Below, piece by piece: positions 1-6,691 of a DNA stretch of 11,446 bases. The notes under the pieces are model-generated. The model was not told where the DNA came from and made no database searches. It saw only the letters and a program-made list of their open reading frames with translations. The translations under genes and the position numbers were made by a program. The DNA comes from JBCDBH01 sp039184055 (GTDB lineage Bacteria; Acidobacteriota; Thermoanaerobaculia; Multivoradales; J023). The first letter of the stretch is position 1, and each line of letters opens with the position of its first letter. The stretch spans positions 1-11,446 of the forward strand of contig JBCDBH010000184.1 of the NCBI GenBank assembly GCA_039184055.1, read 5' to 3'.

Positions 1-279
1 ACCGTCACCTGGCGCACGCTTTCCGGCGAGGTCGGTCGTGGCAAGGTGGTGCCGATCACCGGTGACACGGGTTCGTTCTGGTTCTTCTCCGACGACAATC
101 TCGAGCTCATGATCAAAGTGCTCGACGGTCGCGCGCTCAACGGTCATTGGTGGGTCTACTACGCATCCCTCTCGCAGGTCGCCTACGAGCTGCTGGTCGA
201 GGACACCGCGACCGGCCAGATCCTGCGTTACGAAAACGAGGCCGGGACCTTTGCCAGCCGGGGTGACATCAGAGCGTTC
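1..279 (+). repeat. Domain repeat copy 1 (protein level, truncated by the window edge)
   Basis: This is the first copy of the internal domain duplication, from V-T-W-R to the terminal A-F. It aligns without gaps to copy 2 from G-D-x-G to A-F. The first strand and any preceding cysteine pair lie mostly outside the window. Confidence 0.8.
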
Positions 280-702
280 CCCGAAGCGCCGAGCACGAAT
301 CCGACGATCACCACCACCCTCGCCACGATCGGCGAGATCGCCACCACCGTCGCACCGCGCTCCGATGTCGACTGTGGCGTACCCGATACGCTCTGCTTTC
401 ACGACGGTCGCTTCGCGGTCACGGTGTCGTGGCGGGCCTTCGACGGCACGAGTGGTGTCGGCGTACCTGTGCCGTTGGCTGGTGATTCGGGTGCCTTCTC
501 GTTCTTCGATAGCGAGAACCTCGAGCTCCTAGTCAAGATACTCGACGGCCAATCGATCAACGGTCGGTGGTGGGTGTTTTACGGCTCGTTGTCGAACGTC
601 GGCTACACGCTGACGGTGCGGGATCTCGAAACCGGCGTCGTCCGCACGTACGAGAACGAAGTCGGCACCTTTGCTAGCCGAGGCGATACCGCGGCGTTTT
701 GA
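1..702 (+). CDS. 3' end of a secreted-type protein with two copies of a ~100-aa repeat domain (5' partial)
   Basis: The frame is open from base 1, so the gene starts outside the window; 233 codons are visible before TGA at 700-702. Two homologous domains are seen. Copy 1 (bases 1-279) and copy 2 (about 373-699) share W-R, G-D-x-G-x-F-x-F-F, N-L-E-L, K-(V/I)-L-D-G, N-G-x-W-W-V, the S-L-S turn, Y-E-N and an identical G-T-F-A-S-R-G-D run, each ending in A-F. A Ser/Thr/Pro-rich linker (280-372) joins them. Copy 2 opens with two cysteines (C-G-V-P-D-T-L-C), possibly a disulphide. The strand/turn pattern with many aromatics suggests a beta-sandwich. I recall similar repeats in uncharacterised exported acidobacterial proteins, often next to calcium-binding or protease-like modules; that context is not visible here. 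The molecular function is unknown. The next gene begins about 130 nt downstream on the same strand. Confidence 0.85.
   Translation, partial: TVTWRTLSGEVGRGKVVPITGDTGSFWFFSDDNLELMIKVLDGRALNGHWWVYYASLSQVAYELLVEDTATGQILRYENEAGTFASRGDIRAFPEAPSTNPTITTTLATIGEIATTVAPRSDVDCGVPDTLCFHDGRFAVTVSWRAFDGTSGVGVPVPLAGDSGAFSFFDSENLELLVKILDGQSINGRWWVFYGSLSNVGYTLTVRDLETGVVRTYENEVGTFASRGDTAAF
373..699 (+). repeat. Domain repeat copy 2 (protein level, complete)
   Basis: This is the second, complete copy, about 109 residues from the first Cys of the C-x6-C pair to the protein's last residue. The protein ends exactly at the domain border, so the repeat is a C-terminal tandem array. Confidence 0.8.
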
Positions 703-816
703 GGAACGTGGATCATGGCCGGTAGCTCGGTACCGGTTCCGAGCAACCTGTGAGAAACTGCCCAGCGTTGTGTGCAGCGCAAAGATCCGCGATGGCCGAG
801 CGATTCGACGCGATTC

Positions 817-822
817 GGAGGA
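817..822 (+). promoter_or_regulatory. Shine-Dalgarno GGAGGA that fixes a TTG start
   Basis: GGAGGA (continuing A) lies 9 nt before an in-frame TTG at 832-834. The upstream ATG at 772 has no comparable purine run, and the 20 residues it would add look like untranslated sequence (charged, with no domain character). The site therefore favours the TTG start. Confidence 0.65.
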
Positions 823-831
823 ACGTTTCCT

Positions 832-2304
832 TTGACGGGTCTACTGGCGCGGCTCGCCCGCTATGGCTTGCCCTCGGGCCAGATGCGACGGGGCTCGGCA
901 CCCGATCTCGACGCCGCGACGATCGAGCGTCTCGCTACCGCCAATGGATGGAGCGAGCGTGAGGCACGCGAACAGCTGGGTCTGAACGACGCCGCGGCTC
1001 CGCATCCACTCGCTGCGTTGGCGCGGATCGTGGTGGCGACGATTCTCTTCGTATCGGCGTCGTATTTCGTGGTCGCGGCGATCCTCGAGGGGCATTCGGC
1101 ACTCTTTGGTGAGCAGGGTGGGCTCGCTCTTTTTTGCCTCTTCATTCTGCTCGTGGTGCTGGCGCTCTTCGAGGGCCTGCAGATTTGCGTCACCCTCCTC
1201 CGGCTCAAAGACATCGAGCCGTATGCGCGCGACTTCGGACGCGCCGTCAGATTGCACCGGTCCTTCAAGAGCGAAGAAGGGACGCGGCGGTTTCTCGCCG
1301 GTCGTCAATTCTTCGTCGTCTTCGTGGTGTTCTTCATCGCTCGGATCACCGCGTTTCCCGGGCTCCGACACGTTCCGTTTCTCGACATGGCGCTGCCGTC
1401 GGCGCTCGACCTGCTGTGGTTCAGCCTCTTCGACCTGGGATTGATGGGCGCTTTCGTGGTGCTGTGGATCGCTCAGCTCGCGCCTCAATTCGGCGCCAAC
1501 CGCGATCCGCTGGCGTTTTTGAATCTTCCGGGGATGGGCGTGGTGCTCTACAGCTCGTTCCTGGTCGACGATCTCGGCATCACCCTTCCCGGATTCTGGT
1601 TTTCGTCATGGGTTCCGGATCGCCCGGAGCTTTCCGAGTCACGCGTCGTGCTGTTTCAGCTCGAGAGTCTCGAGGGTGTGGGAGCCAGCGTGGTCTGTCA
1701 CCGCCTGAGGTTTCACCCGGACGGCACGTTGATCCAGGTCGAGAAACGGCTCGAGCTCACCCGAGGTGGGTTCGAGATCTACGAAGACGACTCTCTCCAT
1801 CTCGCCACGTCGGACGTCAGGGAAGCCGACTTCGATCCGAGCCTGCATCGAGGTGGAGCCACCGTGAGCGTCAGCAGCCAGGTCGAGGTGACCCACGACG
1901 CCGACCAGTCGACCTATGGTCTGCAAGTGGCTACCGAAGACGGCGGCTTCGAAGCCGGTGACGCCTTGCTTCTCCACTCCACGTTCGAATGCGTGCCGGT
2001 CGATCGTCATCGGATCGAGATCACCGAAGCGACGCGGCTCGTGCAGATCGAGGTCGAGCTCGCCGATGGCGTAAGCGGTCGGGTGTGTATCCGGCAAACG
2101 GATCCACACCGGGTCGAGTGGACGCGTGAAACCGAGCTCCAGCTCGAAGGCGAACGCGACGGCACGCGCGCGGAGCACTTCAGTGTCTTTCCCCATGTCG
2201 GCGCCGAGCTGCAGGTGCTGCTCGAGCGGGACGCGGTGGTCGAGCGGAACGCGGCGGTCGAAGCCGCCGCGTCGCCAGCCCACGTCGAAGCAACCCAAGA
2301 CTAG
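832..2304 (+). CDS. Uncharacterised polytopic membrane protein with large soluble C-terminal domain
   Basis: The product is 490 aa from the TTG at 832; the same frame is open back to an ATG at 772, an alternative that adds 20 residues. I do not recognise the family. Residues about 25-52 form a short charged helical segment (I-E-R-L-A-T-A-N-G-W-S-E-R-E-A-R). Hydrophobic segments follow at about 63-85, 98-122, 158-176, 193-218 and possibly 234-258, giving four or five membrane spans. A soluble region of about 220 residues then runs to the C-terminus. It is rich in alternating beta-strand pattern and acidic residues and has no obvious catalytic motif. No signal peptide is needed, since the first span would anchor the protein. 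The last codons overlap the truA stop on the other strand. The role is unknown; a membrane sensor or envelope protein is possible, but nothing visible proves it. Confidence 0.75.
   Translation: MTGLLARLARYGLPSGQMRRGSAPDLDAATIERLATANGWSEREAREQLGLNDAAAPHPLAALARIVVATILFVSASYFVVAAILEGHSALFGEQGGLALFCLFILLVVLALFEGLQICVTLLRLKDIEPYARDFGRAVRLHRSFKSEEGTRRFLAGRQFFVVFVVFFIARITAFPGLRHVPFLDMALPSALDLLWFSLFDLGLMGAFVVLWIAQLAPQFGANRDPLAFLNLPGMGVVLYSSFLVDDLGITLPGFWFSSWVPDRPELSESRVVLFQLESLEGVGASVVCHRLRFHPDGTLIQVEKRLELTRGGFEIYEDDSLHLATSDVREADFDPSLHRGGATVSVSSQVEVTHDADQSTYGLQVATEDGGFEAGDALLLHSTFECVPVDRHRIEITEATRLVQIEVELADGVSGRVCIRQTDPHRVEWTRETELQLEGERDGTRAEHFSVFPHVGAELQVLLERDAVVERNAAVEAAASPAHVEATQD
2249..2272. other. 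Perfect 9-bp GC-rich inverted repeat near the convergent gene ends
   Basis: The arms 2249-2257 and 2264-2272 are exact reverse complements around a 6-nt loop. The element lies inside the 3' end of the membrane-protein gene, and 29 nt beyond the truA stop as read on the minus strand. It could help end truA transcription, but only two T's follow it on that strand. On the plus strand a T5 run (2306-2310) comes over 30 nt later. A chance hairpin in GC-rich coding DNA is equally possible. Confidence 0.35.
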
Positions 2305-3071
2305 GTTTTTCTGAACGAGGTTTCGGCGCGCGGATACCGCGGATAGAGAACTCTTTCGAGCTCGAGCCCTCGTGCTGGCGCGGTCGGCCCGGCTTCGTGA
2401 CGGGGTCGGCCTTCGAGCAGCCGTCGGATGTCGTCGGGCTCGCGCGCGCCCTGACCCACTTCGAGGAGCGTTCCCACCAGGGCGCGCACCATGCCACGCA
2501 GAAAGCCTTCACCCGCGAAGCGAAAGGTGAGTCGATCGTCGTCGCGATCGACAGTGGCTGCCCACAGGCGTCGCATCGGGTGCGTATGGCTGCCACCCTG
2601 AAGCGCGAAGGCGGTGAAGTCGTTGCGACCGACGAGCAGGCGTGCGGCCTGACGCATCGCGGGGATGTCGAGGCTCGCGGCGACCGGGATGGTGGTCGGA
2701 GCGTCGAGCGGCGGTACGACGCGGCCGAGGTGGGCCCGATAGACGTAGATCTTGCCCGATGCGTGTCGTTGGGCGTGAAAGCCCTCGGGCATCTCGTCGG
2801 CCCGGTGCACCCGGATGTCGTCGGGTAGAAAGTGGTTGGTGCCGTGGACCAGCGCGCGATCGAGCAACGGGCGAGGCAGGTGGAGGTGACACGCCTGGCC
2901 GCGCGCGTGCACGCCGGCATCCGTGCGGCTGGCGCCGGTGACGCGAATCGGCTCGCCGATCAGCCGCTCGAGCGCTTCTTCGAGTCGTTGCTGGACGGAG
3001 ATGGCGTTGTCTTGCCATTGCCAGCCGGCGTAGTGGGTGCCGCGGTAGCCGAGGATGAGGCGGTGGACCAT
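2301..3071 (-). CDS. truA: tRNA pseudouridine(38-40) synthase TruA
   Basis: TruA isomerises uridines 38, 39 and 40 in the anticodon stem-loop of tRNAs to pseudouridine in the cytoplasm. The 256-aa product has the usual length and the family landmarks in order. These are the N-terminal strand ending in Y-R-G-T-H-Y-A-G-W-Q, the catalytic motif S-R-T-D-A-G-V-H-A with nucleophile Asp51, the G-F-H-A-Q-R-H-A-S-G-K-I-Y-V-Y-R region, and the C-terminal G-F-L-R-G-M-V-R-A-L-V-G-T-L-L-E-V-G segment. The ATG at 3071-3069 places the canonical N-terminus correctly. The bases just before it (CACCCTCCC) are pyrimidine-rich and hold no Shine-Dalgarno, so translation may depend on coupling to the upstream GT-C gene, whose frame overlaps by 112 nt. 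The TAG stop shares a CTAG with the convergent gene's stop. Confidence 0.97.
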   Translation of the reverse strand: MVHRLILGYRGTHYAGWQWQDNAISVQQRLEEALERLIGEPIRVTGASRTDAGVHARGQACHLHLPRPLLDRALVHGTNHFLPDDIRVHRADEMPEGFHAQRHASGKIYVYRAHLGRVVPPLDAPTTIPVAASLDIPAMRQAARLLVGRNDFTAFALQGGSHTHPMRRLWAATVDRDDDRLTFRFAGEGFLRGMVRALVGTLLEVGQGAREPDDIRRLLEGRPRHEAGPTAPARGLELERVLYPRYPRAETSFRKT

Positions 3072-4417
3072 GGGAGGGTGAGTGTACTCGCTCCGTCATC
3101 GTGTTCTTGGCGCCACGAGCTGAGCGGCAGCAAGACGAAGAACGGAATCCACATGACCACCCAAAACCACGGCCACAGGTCGTACGGCGTGTGCTTGGGC
3201 ACGTACGCCAACGGCATCAGCACGCTCAGCACCAGCCACGCCCGGTGACGCACCAAGGCCGCCAGCGGTAGAGTCATCAGGATGTACCACGGGTAGACGG
3301 TGGCCATGGCGAGCACGAAAGCGGTGAGCACGCGCCCGGTGACGACGATCGGGTCGCCACGGGCACCGAAGAGGCTGAAGATCAGCCACGCCAGGCCAAA
3401 ACCGCCGAGCAGCACGAGCTTGGCGAGAAGCTGCGGGTAGACGAAAGGATAGACGCGGTTCCAGCGGTCGTGATCCTCGGTACGATTCTTGAGCTCGTCG
3501 AGGATCTCGGTCTTGACCCAATCGTCCGTGTCGAGGTGGTCGAAGAGACGCCACAGCGGTTCGTACAGCGGGCCGTTGAACTCCCACGACACCCCGTAGG
3601 TGACCAGACCGGGTGGCACGCCGGGAAGGAGAACCGGCAGCAAGCCGATCGCGACCAGCACCCCGGCGCCGAGCAGAAAACGCACGCGTCGTCGCGCGAC
3701 CCGCGCCCAGCCGAGCATCAGCACGATCGGATGCAGCTTGGCGAGCACCCCGGCGGCGGCGGCGAAACCGGCGGTGAGATCTCGTTTCTCGACCAGCAGG
3801 AGAACGGTGGCCACGATGGCCGCGGTGAGCAAGACGTCGATATGCCCCATGCCCGCGCCTTCGAGCACCACGAGCGGATGCCAGGCGTAAAAAATCGCCC
3901 GCCCGGGGGGACGTCCACGAACCCGCGCCAACCGTATCAACAACCAGCAGGCTCCCAAGTCGATGGATACGAGTAGAATCTTGATGCCCAATAGCGGCAG
4001 AGGGAGCCATCCACCGAGGGTGAAGACACCCAGCGCCAGCGGTGGATAGACCGTTGGCACGTGGCGATGGGGCATGATGTCCCAACGCGCGTCGCGTAAT
4101 GGCTCGAGAATGGGATCGTCGGGTGCGTGCCGATAGGGATCGTGTCCCGCGCTCAGCACGCGACCGTCCCAGACATAGCGCAGGAGGTCGTCGGAGAACG
4201 TCGGAGGTAGAGCGAGAAGAAGTAGCCGGAGAGCGAGCGCGACGGCGAGCACGGTGGCGGCCGAGACTTTCGAGTCGAGACGCCAGGCCGCCCAAGCGGT
4301 CAGCGCGGATCCGGCGATCAAGAGAACGACGGTGAGTCGAGGCGCGGCGGCGAGGTCCCAGATACCGAGCAGCGCCACATGGACGACACCGAGTAGGACG
4401 ACCACGAGGTAGAGCAA
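2960..4417 (-). CDS. Polytopic GT-C glycosyltransferase, GT87 (DUF2029)-like
   Basis: From the chosen start the product is 485 aa with about 12 hydrophobic spans, typical of GT-C enzymes that transfer a sugar from a polyprenyl-phosphate donor on the outer face of the membrane. The first large loop holds the GT-C style acidic motif F-S-D-D-L-L-R-Y-V-W-D-G-R (Asp-Asp at about 76-77), then G-H-D-P-Y and V-P-T-V-Y-P-P. The family is GT87-like or mannosyltransferase-like; the sugar and acceptor cannot be read. The open frame runs back to 4555, but the 46 extra residues are low-complexity and antisense to the GT2 gene. I therefore start at TTG 4417, just before the first span, with AGGAAA 13 nt upstream; GTG at 4405 is an alternative. 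The hydrophobic body ends near base 3110, and the last ~45 residues are a Ser/Thr/Ala/Pro tail, mostly overlapping truA. A TGA in a shifted frame at 3098-3096 would end it cleanly before truA, so an indel is possible. Confidence 0.85.
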   Translation of the reverse strand: MLYLVVVLLGVVHVALLGIWDLAAAPRLTVVLLIAGSALTAWAAWRLDSKVSAATVLAVALALRLLLLALPPTFSDDLLRYVWDGRVLSAGHDPYRHAPDDPILEPLRDARWDIMPHRHVPTVYPPLALGVFTLGGWLPLPLLGIKILLVSIDLGACWLLIRLARVRGRPPGRAIFYAWHPLVVLEGAGMGHIDVLLTAAIVATVLLLVEKRDLTAGFAAAAGVLAKLHPIVLMLGWARVARRRVRFLLGAGVLVAIGLLPVLLPGVPPGLVTYGVSWEFNGPLYEPLWRLFDHLDTDDWVKTEILDELKNRTEDHDRWNRVYPFVYPQLLAKLVLLGGFGLAWLIFSLFGARGDPIVVTGRVLTAFVLAMATVYPWYILMTLPLAALVRHRAWLVLSVLMPLAYVPKHTPYDLWPWFWVVMWIPFFVLLPLSSWRQEHDDGASTLTLPWSTASSSATAAPTTPAGNGKTTPSPSSNDSKKRSSG

Positions 4418-4425
4418 ACGCGACG

Positions 4426-5898
4426 ATGAGTTTCCTGGGCTGGTTGGTGCTGGCACTCTATTACCTGATCTTGGGCTTGCTGGCGGTGTACGGCACACAC
4501 CGTCTGTCGCTCGTGGTGCGTTTCTGGCGCGCCCGCCGAGCCGTGGCCGAGCCACCCGCTGAGCCCGAATCGTGGCCGCTGGTGACCGTACAGCTGCCCA
4601 TCTTCAACGAGCTCTATGTCGCCGAGCGGCTGATCGAGGCCGTGTGTGGCCTCGATTATCCACGGGATCGACTCGAGATCCAGGTGCTCGACGACTCCAC
4701 TGACGAGACCGCCGAGCTGGTGGCCACCGCGGTGGCGCGCTACCGCGATGCCGGTGTCGACATTCATCACCTACGGCGCGACGATCGTTCCGGCTTCAAA
4801 GCGGGCGCCCTGGCGGCCGGTCTCGAAGCGGCACGTGGCGACCTGGTGGCGATCTTCGACGCCGATTTCGTTCCCGCGCGTGAGTTTTTGCGCCGCTCGG
4901 TGCCGTTCTTCGCCGATCCCAAGGTCGGGTTGGTGCAGGCGCGCTGGGGTCATCTCAACCGTGACTTTTCTTTGCTCACCCGGGTCCAGGCGATCCTTCT
5001 CGACGGCCATTTCGTGGTCGAGCACACCGCCCGCGCCCGCACCGGCTGCTTTTTCAATTTCAACGGCACCGCCGGGATCTGGCGTCGCGAGGCGATCGAC
5101 GACAGCGGTGGCTGGCAGCACGACACCCTCACCGAGGATCTCGATCTGTCGTATCGCGCGCAGCTCGACGGCTGGGACTTCGTCTACCTGCCGGATCTCG
5201 TCGTCGATGCCGAGCTTCCCGCCGAGATCAACGCTTTCAAGAGCCAACAGCATCGGTGGGCCAAAGGCTCGATCCAAACCGGTCGCAAGATGCTCGGTCG
5301 GGTGACTCGCGCCAAGCTGCCGCTGCGCACCAAATTGGAAGCCCTGGTGCATCTCACCAACAATTGGTCGTACGTTTTGATGGTCGCCTTGTCCGTGCTG
5401 CTTTTCCCGGCGATGTTGTTCCGGCGCGGTCACGAGGCGTGGACGGTTCTGGCGATCGACCTGCCGCTCTTCATCGCCGCGACGGTATCGGTGCTGATCT
5501 TCTATACGGTCAGCCAGCTGGCGCAGGGGGAAGGCCGTGGTCGCCTGCTCGATCTACCGGCGATGATGGGAGTCGGAATCGGTCTGGCGATCAACAACTC
5601 GCGTGCCGTTCTCTCGGGAGCGCGACATCTGGGTGGGGTCTTTCATCGCACGCCCAAATATCGCGTCGAAGGGACGAGCAGCGGCTGGTTGGGTGAGCGT
5701 TATCGCCTGTCGCGCAACCTCTCGTTCTGGATCGAGCTGGCGTTCGCGCTCTACTTCATCGTGTGCACGGCATGGGCGATCTACCTGCAAATGTGGTGGT
5801 CGCTTCCCTTCATGCTGCTCTTCTTGCACGGCTACGCCTATATGGCCTTGCTCGGTCTGATTCCGCAACGCCGCACCGCTGTGATGGCTGGCGGTTGA
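4426..5898 (+). CDS. Membrane glycosyltransferase family 2, cellulose-synthase/CslA-like
   Basis: The 490-aa processive-type GT2 enzyme uses a nucleotide sugar to build a beta-linked glycan or glycolipid at the inner membrane. Residues 1-25 form one span. The catalytic domain follows with V-L-D-D-S-T-D (Asp89-90), the metal-binding D-A-D at 145-147, the T-E-D acceptor motif at 236-238 (base Asp238), and Q-Q-H-R-W at 274-278, matching the Q-x-x-R-W signature of synthases. Four or so C-terminal spans occupy about 312-480. The motif set and N-F-N-G-T-A-G-I-W-R resemble the bacterial homologues of plant CslA mannan synthases more than BcsA, and there is no PilZ domain. The exact product is not decidable. 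Only a weak, distant GAGG-type Shine-Dalgarno precedes the ATG. The start lies 8 nt from that of the divergent GT-C gene, suggesting shared glycan biology. rsmI follows after 1 nt. Confidence 0.93.
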   Translation: MSFLGWLVLALYYLILGLLAVYGTHRLSLVVRFWRARRAVAEPPAEPESWPLVTVQLPIFNELYVAERLIEAVCGLDYPRDRLEIQVLDDSTDETAELVATAVARYRDAGVDIHHLRRDDRSGFKAGALAAGLEAARGDLVAIFDADFVPAREFLRRSVPFFADPKVGLVQARWGHLNRDFSLLTRVQAILLDGHFVVEHTARARTGCFFNFNGTAGIWRREAIDDSGGWQHDTLTEDLDLSYRAQLDGWDFVYLPDLVVDAELPAEINAFKSQQHRWAKGSIQTGRKMLGRVTRAKLPLRTKLEALVHLTNNWSYVLMVALSVLLFPAMLFRRGHEAWTVLAIDLPLFIAATVSVLIFYTVSQLAQGEGRGRLLDLPAMMGVGIGLAINNSRAVLSGARHLGGVFHRTPKYRVEGTSSGWLGERYRLSRNLSFWIELAFALYFIVCTAWAIYLQMWWSLPFMLLFLHGYAYMALLGLIPQRRTAVMAGG

Positions 5899-5899
5899 G

Positions 5900-6634
5900 A
5901 TGACCACGGGTCGTCTCCTCGTGGTCGCTTCGCCGATCGGTAATCTCGACGATCTATCGCCGCGGGCTCGCGAGGCGCTGGCGAGCGCGGATCTCATCGC
6001 TTGTGAAGACACGCGTCATAGCGGTCGCTTGCTCGCTCGCCTCGGCGTGTCGAAGAAGCTGATCTCGCTGCACGAGCACAATGAGCGACGTCGTCTCACC
6101 GGTCTGATCGAAGCGCTCGAATCCGGCCAGACGATCGCGTTGCTCAGCGATGCCGGTACGCCTTTGGTGTCCGATCCGGGCTTTCTGCTGGTCCGTGAGG
6201 CGACGGCACGCCAGATCCGGGTCGAGCCGATTCCCGGGCCCTCGGCGGTGCTCGCCGCGTTGGTGGTCTCGGGTTTGCCTCCCTATCCCTTCACCTTCGC
6301 GGGTTTTCCACCACCTAAAGGCGGCAAACGTCGCCGCTTCTACCGGTCGCTGGCGCCCCTCGCGCACACCCTGGTGGTTTTCGAATCGCCTCACCGTTTG
6401 CTCGCCAGCCTCGACGATGCGCTCACCGAGCTCGGTGAGCGCCCAGCGGTGGTGGCGCGTGAGCTCACCAAGATGCACGAAGAGGTGCTGCATGGCGCGT
6501 TGTCGGAGCTCCATGTCACGCTCGCCGCGCGTCCGTCGCTCAAGGGCGAATATGTGTTGGTGCTCGGCGCGCCCTCGACGAAGAAAACCGACGCCGACGA
6601 CGCTCCCACCGCCGCCGCTCCCACCGACGGGTGA
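5900..6634 (+). CDS. rsmI: 16S rRNA (cytidine(1402)-2'-O)-methyltransferase RsmI
   Basis: RsmI is an SAM-dependent tetrapyrrole-methylase-fold enzyme that 2'-O-methylates C1402 of 16S rRNA in the ribosomal P site. The 244-aa product shows the family signatures in order: S-P-I-G-N-L at 11-16, C-E-D-T-R-H at 35-40, the S-D-A-G-T-P SAM-site loop at 83-88, P-G-P-S-A at 112-116, and the F-T-F-A-G-F-P-P-P-K-G segment at 131-141. It is shorter than the E. coli enzyme (286 aa) and ends in an Ala/Thr/Asp-rich tail, so the C-terminal region is reduced. Its ATG follows the GT2 stop by a single base, so it probably relies on translational coupling. Confidence 0.97.
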   Translation: MTTGRLLVVASPIGNLDDLSPRAREALASADLIACEDTRHSGRLLARLGVSKKLISLHEHNERRRLTGLIEALESGQTIALLSDAGTPLVSDPGFLLVREATARQIRVEPIPGPSAVLAALVVSGLPPYPFTFAGFPPPKGGKRRRFYRSLAPLAHTLVVFESPHRLLASLDDALTELGERPAVVARELTKMHEEVLHGALSELHVTLAARPSLKGEYVLVLGAPSTKKTDADDAPTAAAPTDG

Positions 6635-6691
6635 GCATCTCGTCCCGCCGCGCTGGCGCGAGCGGCGACGCGGCCATAGGATTGAGGGTAG

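Noticed and set aside
725..744. A 6-bp inverted repeat with an 8-nt loop, 22 nt after the first gene's stop
   Set aside because: The stem is short and no T-run follows, so it is not supported as a terminator.
1134..1961. A 275-codon frame overlapping the membrane protein gene
   Set aside because: It is Arg-rich, low-complexity sequence with no ribosome site, so it is a shadow frame.
3096..4295. A 399-codon open frame on the minus strand, in a different frame of the GT-C gene
   Set aside because: The translation is Arg/Ala/Ser-rich with no membrane spans, typical of an out-of-frame shadow. Only its stop (TGA at 3098-3096) is of interest, for the overlap question.
4418..4555. N-terminal extension of the GT-C frame (46 residues)
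   Set aside because: It lies entirely antisense to the catalytic gene GT2, is low-complexity Arg/Pro/Ser-rich, and precedes the natural first membrane span.
6646..6667. GC-rich inverted repeat (CGCCGC...GCGGCG) between rsmI and VWA1
   Set aside because: It has only six base pairs, a long loop and no T-tract; such arms arise often by chance at this GC content.
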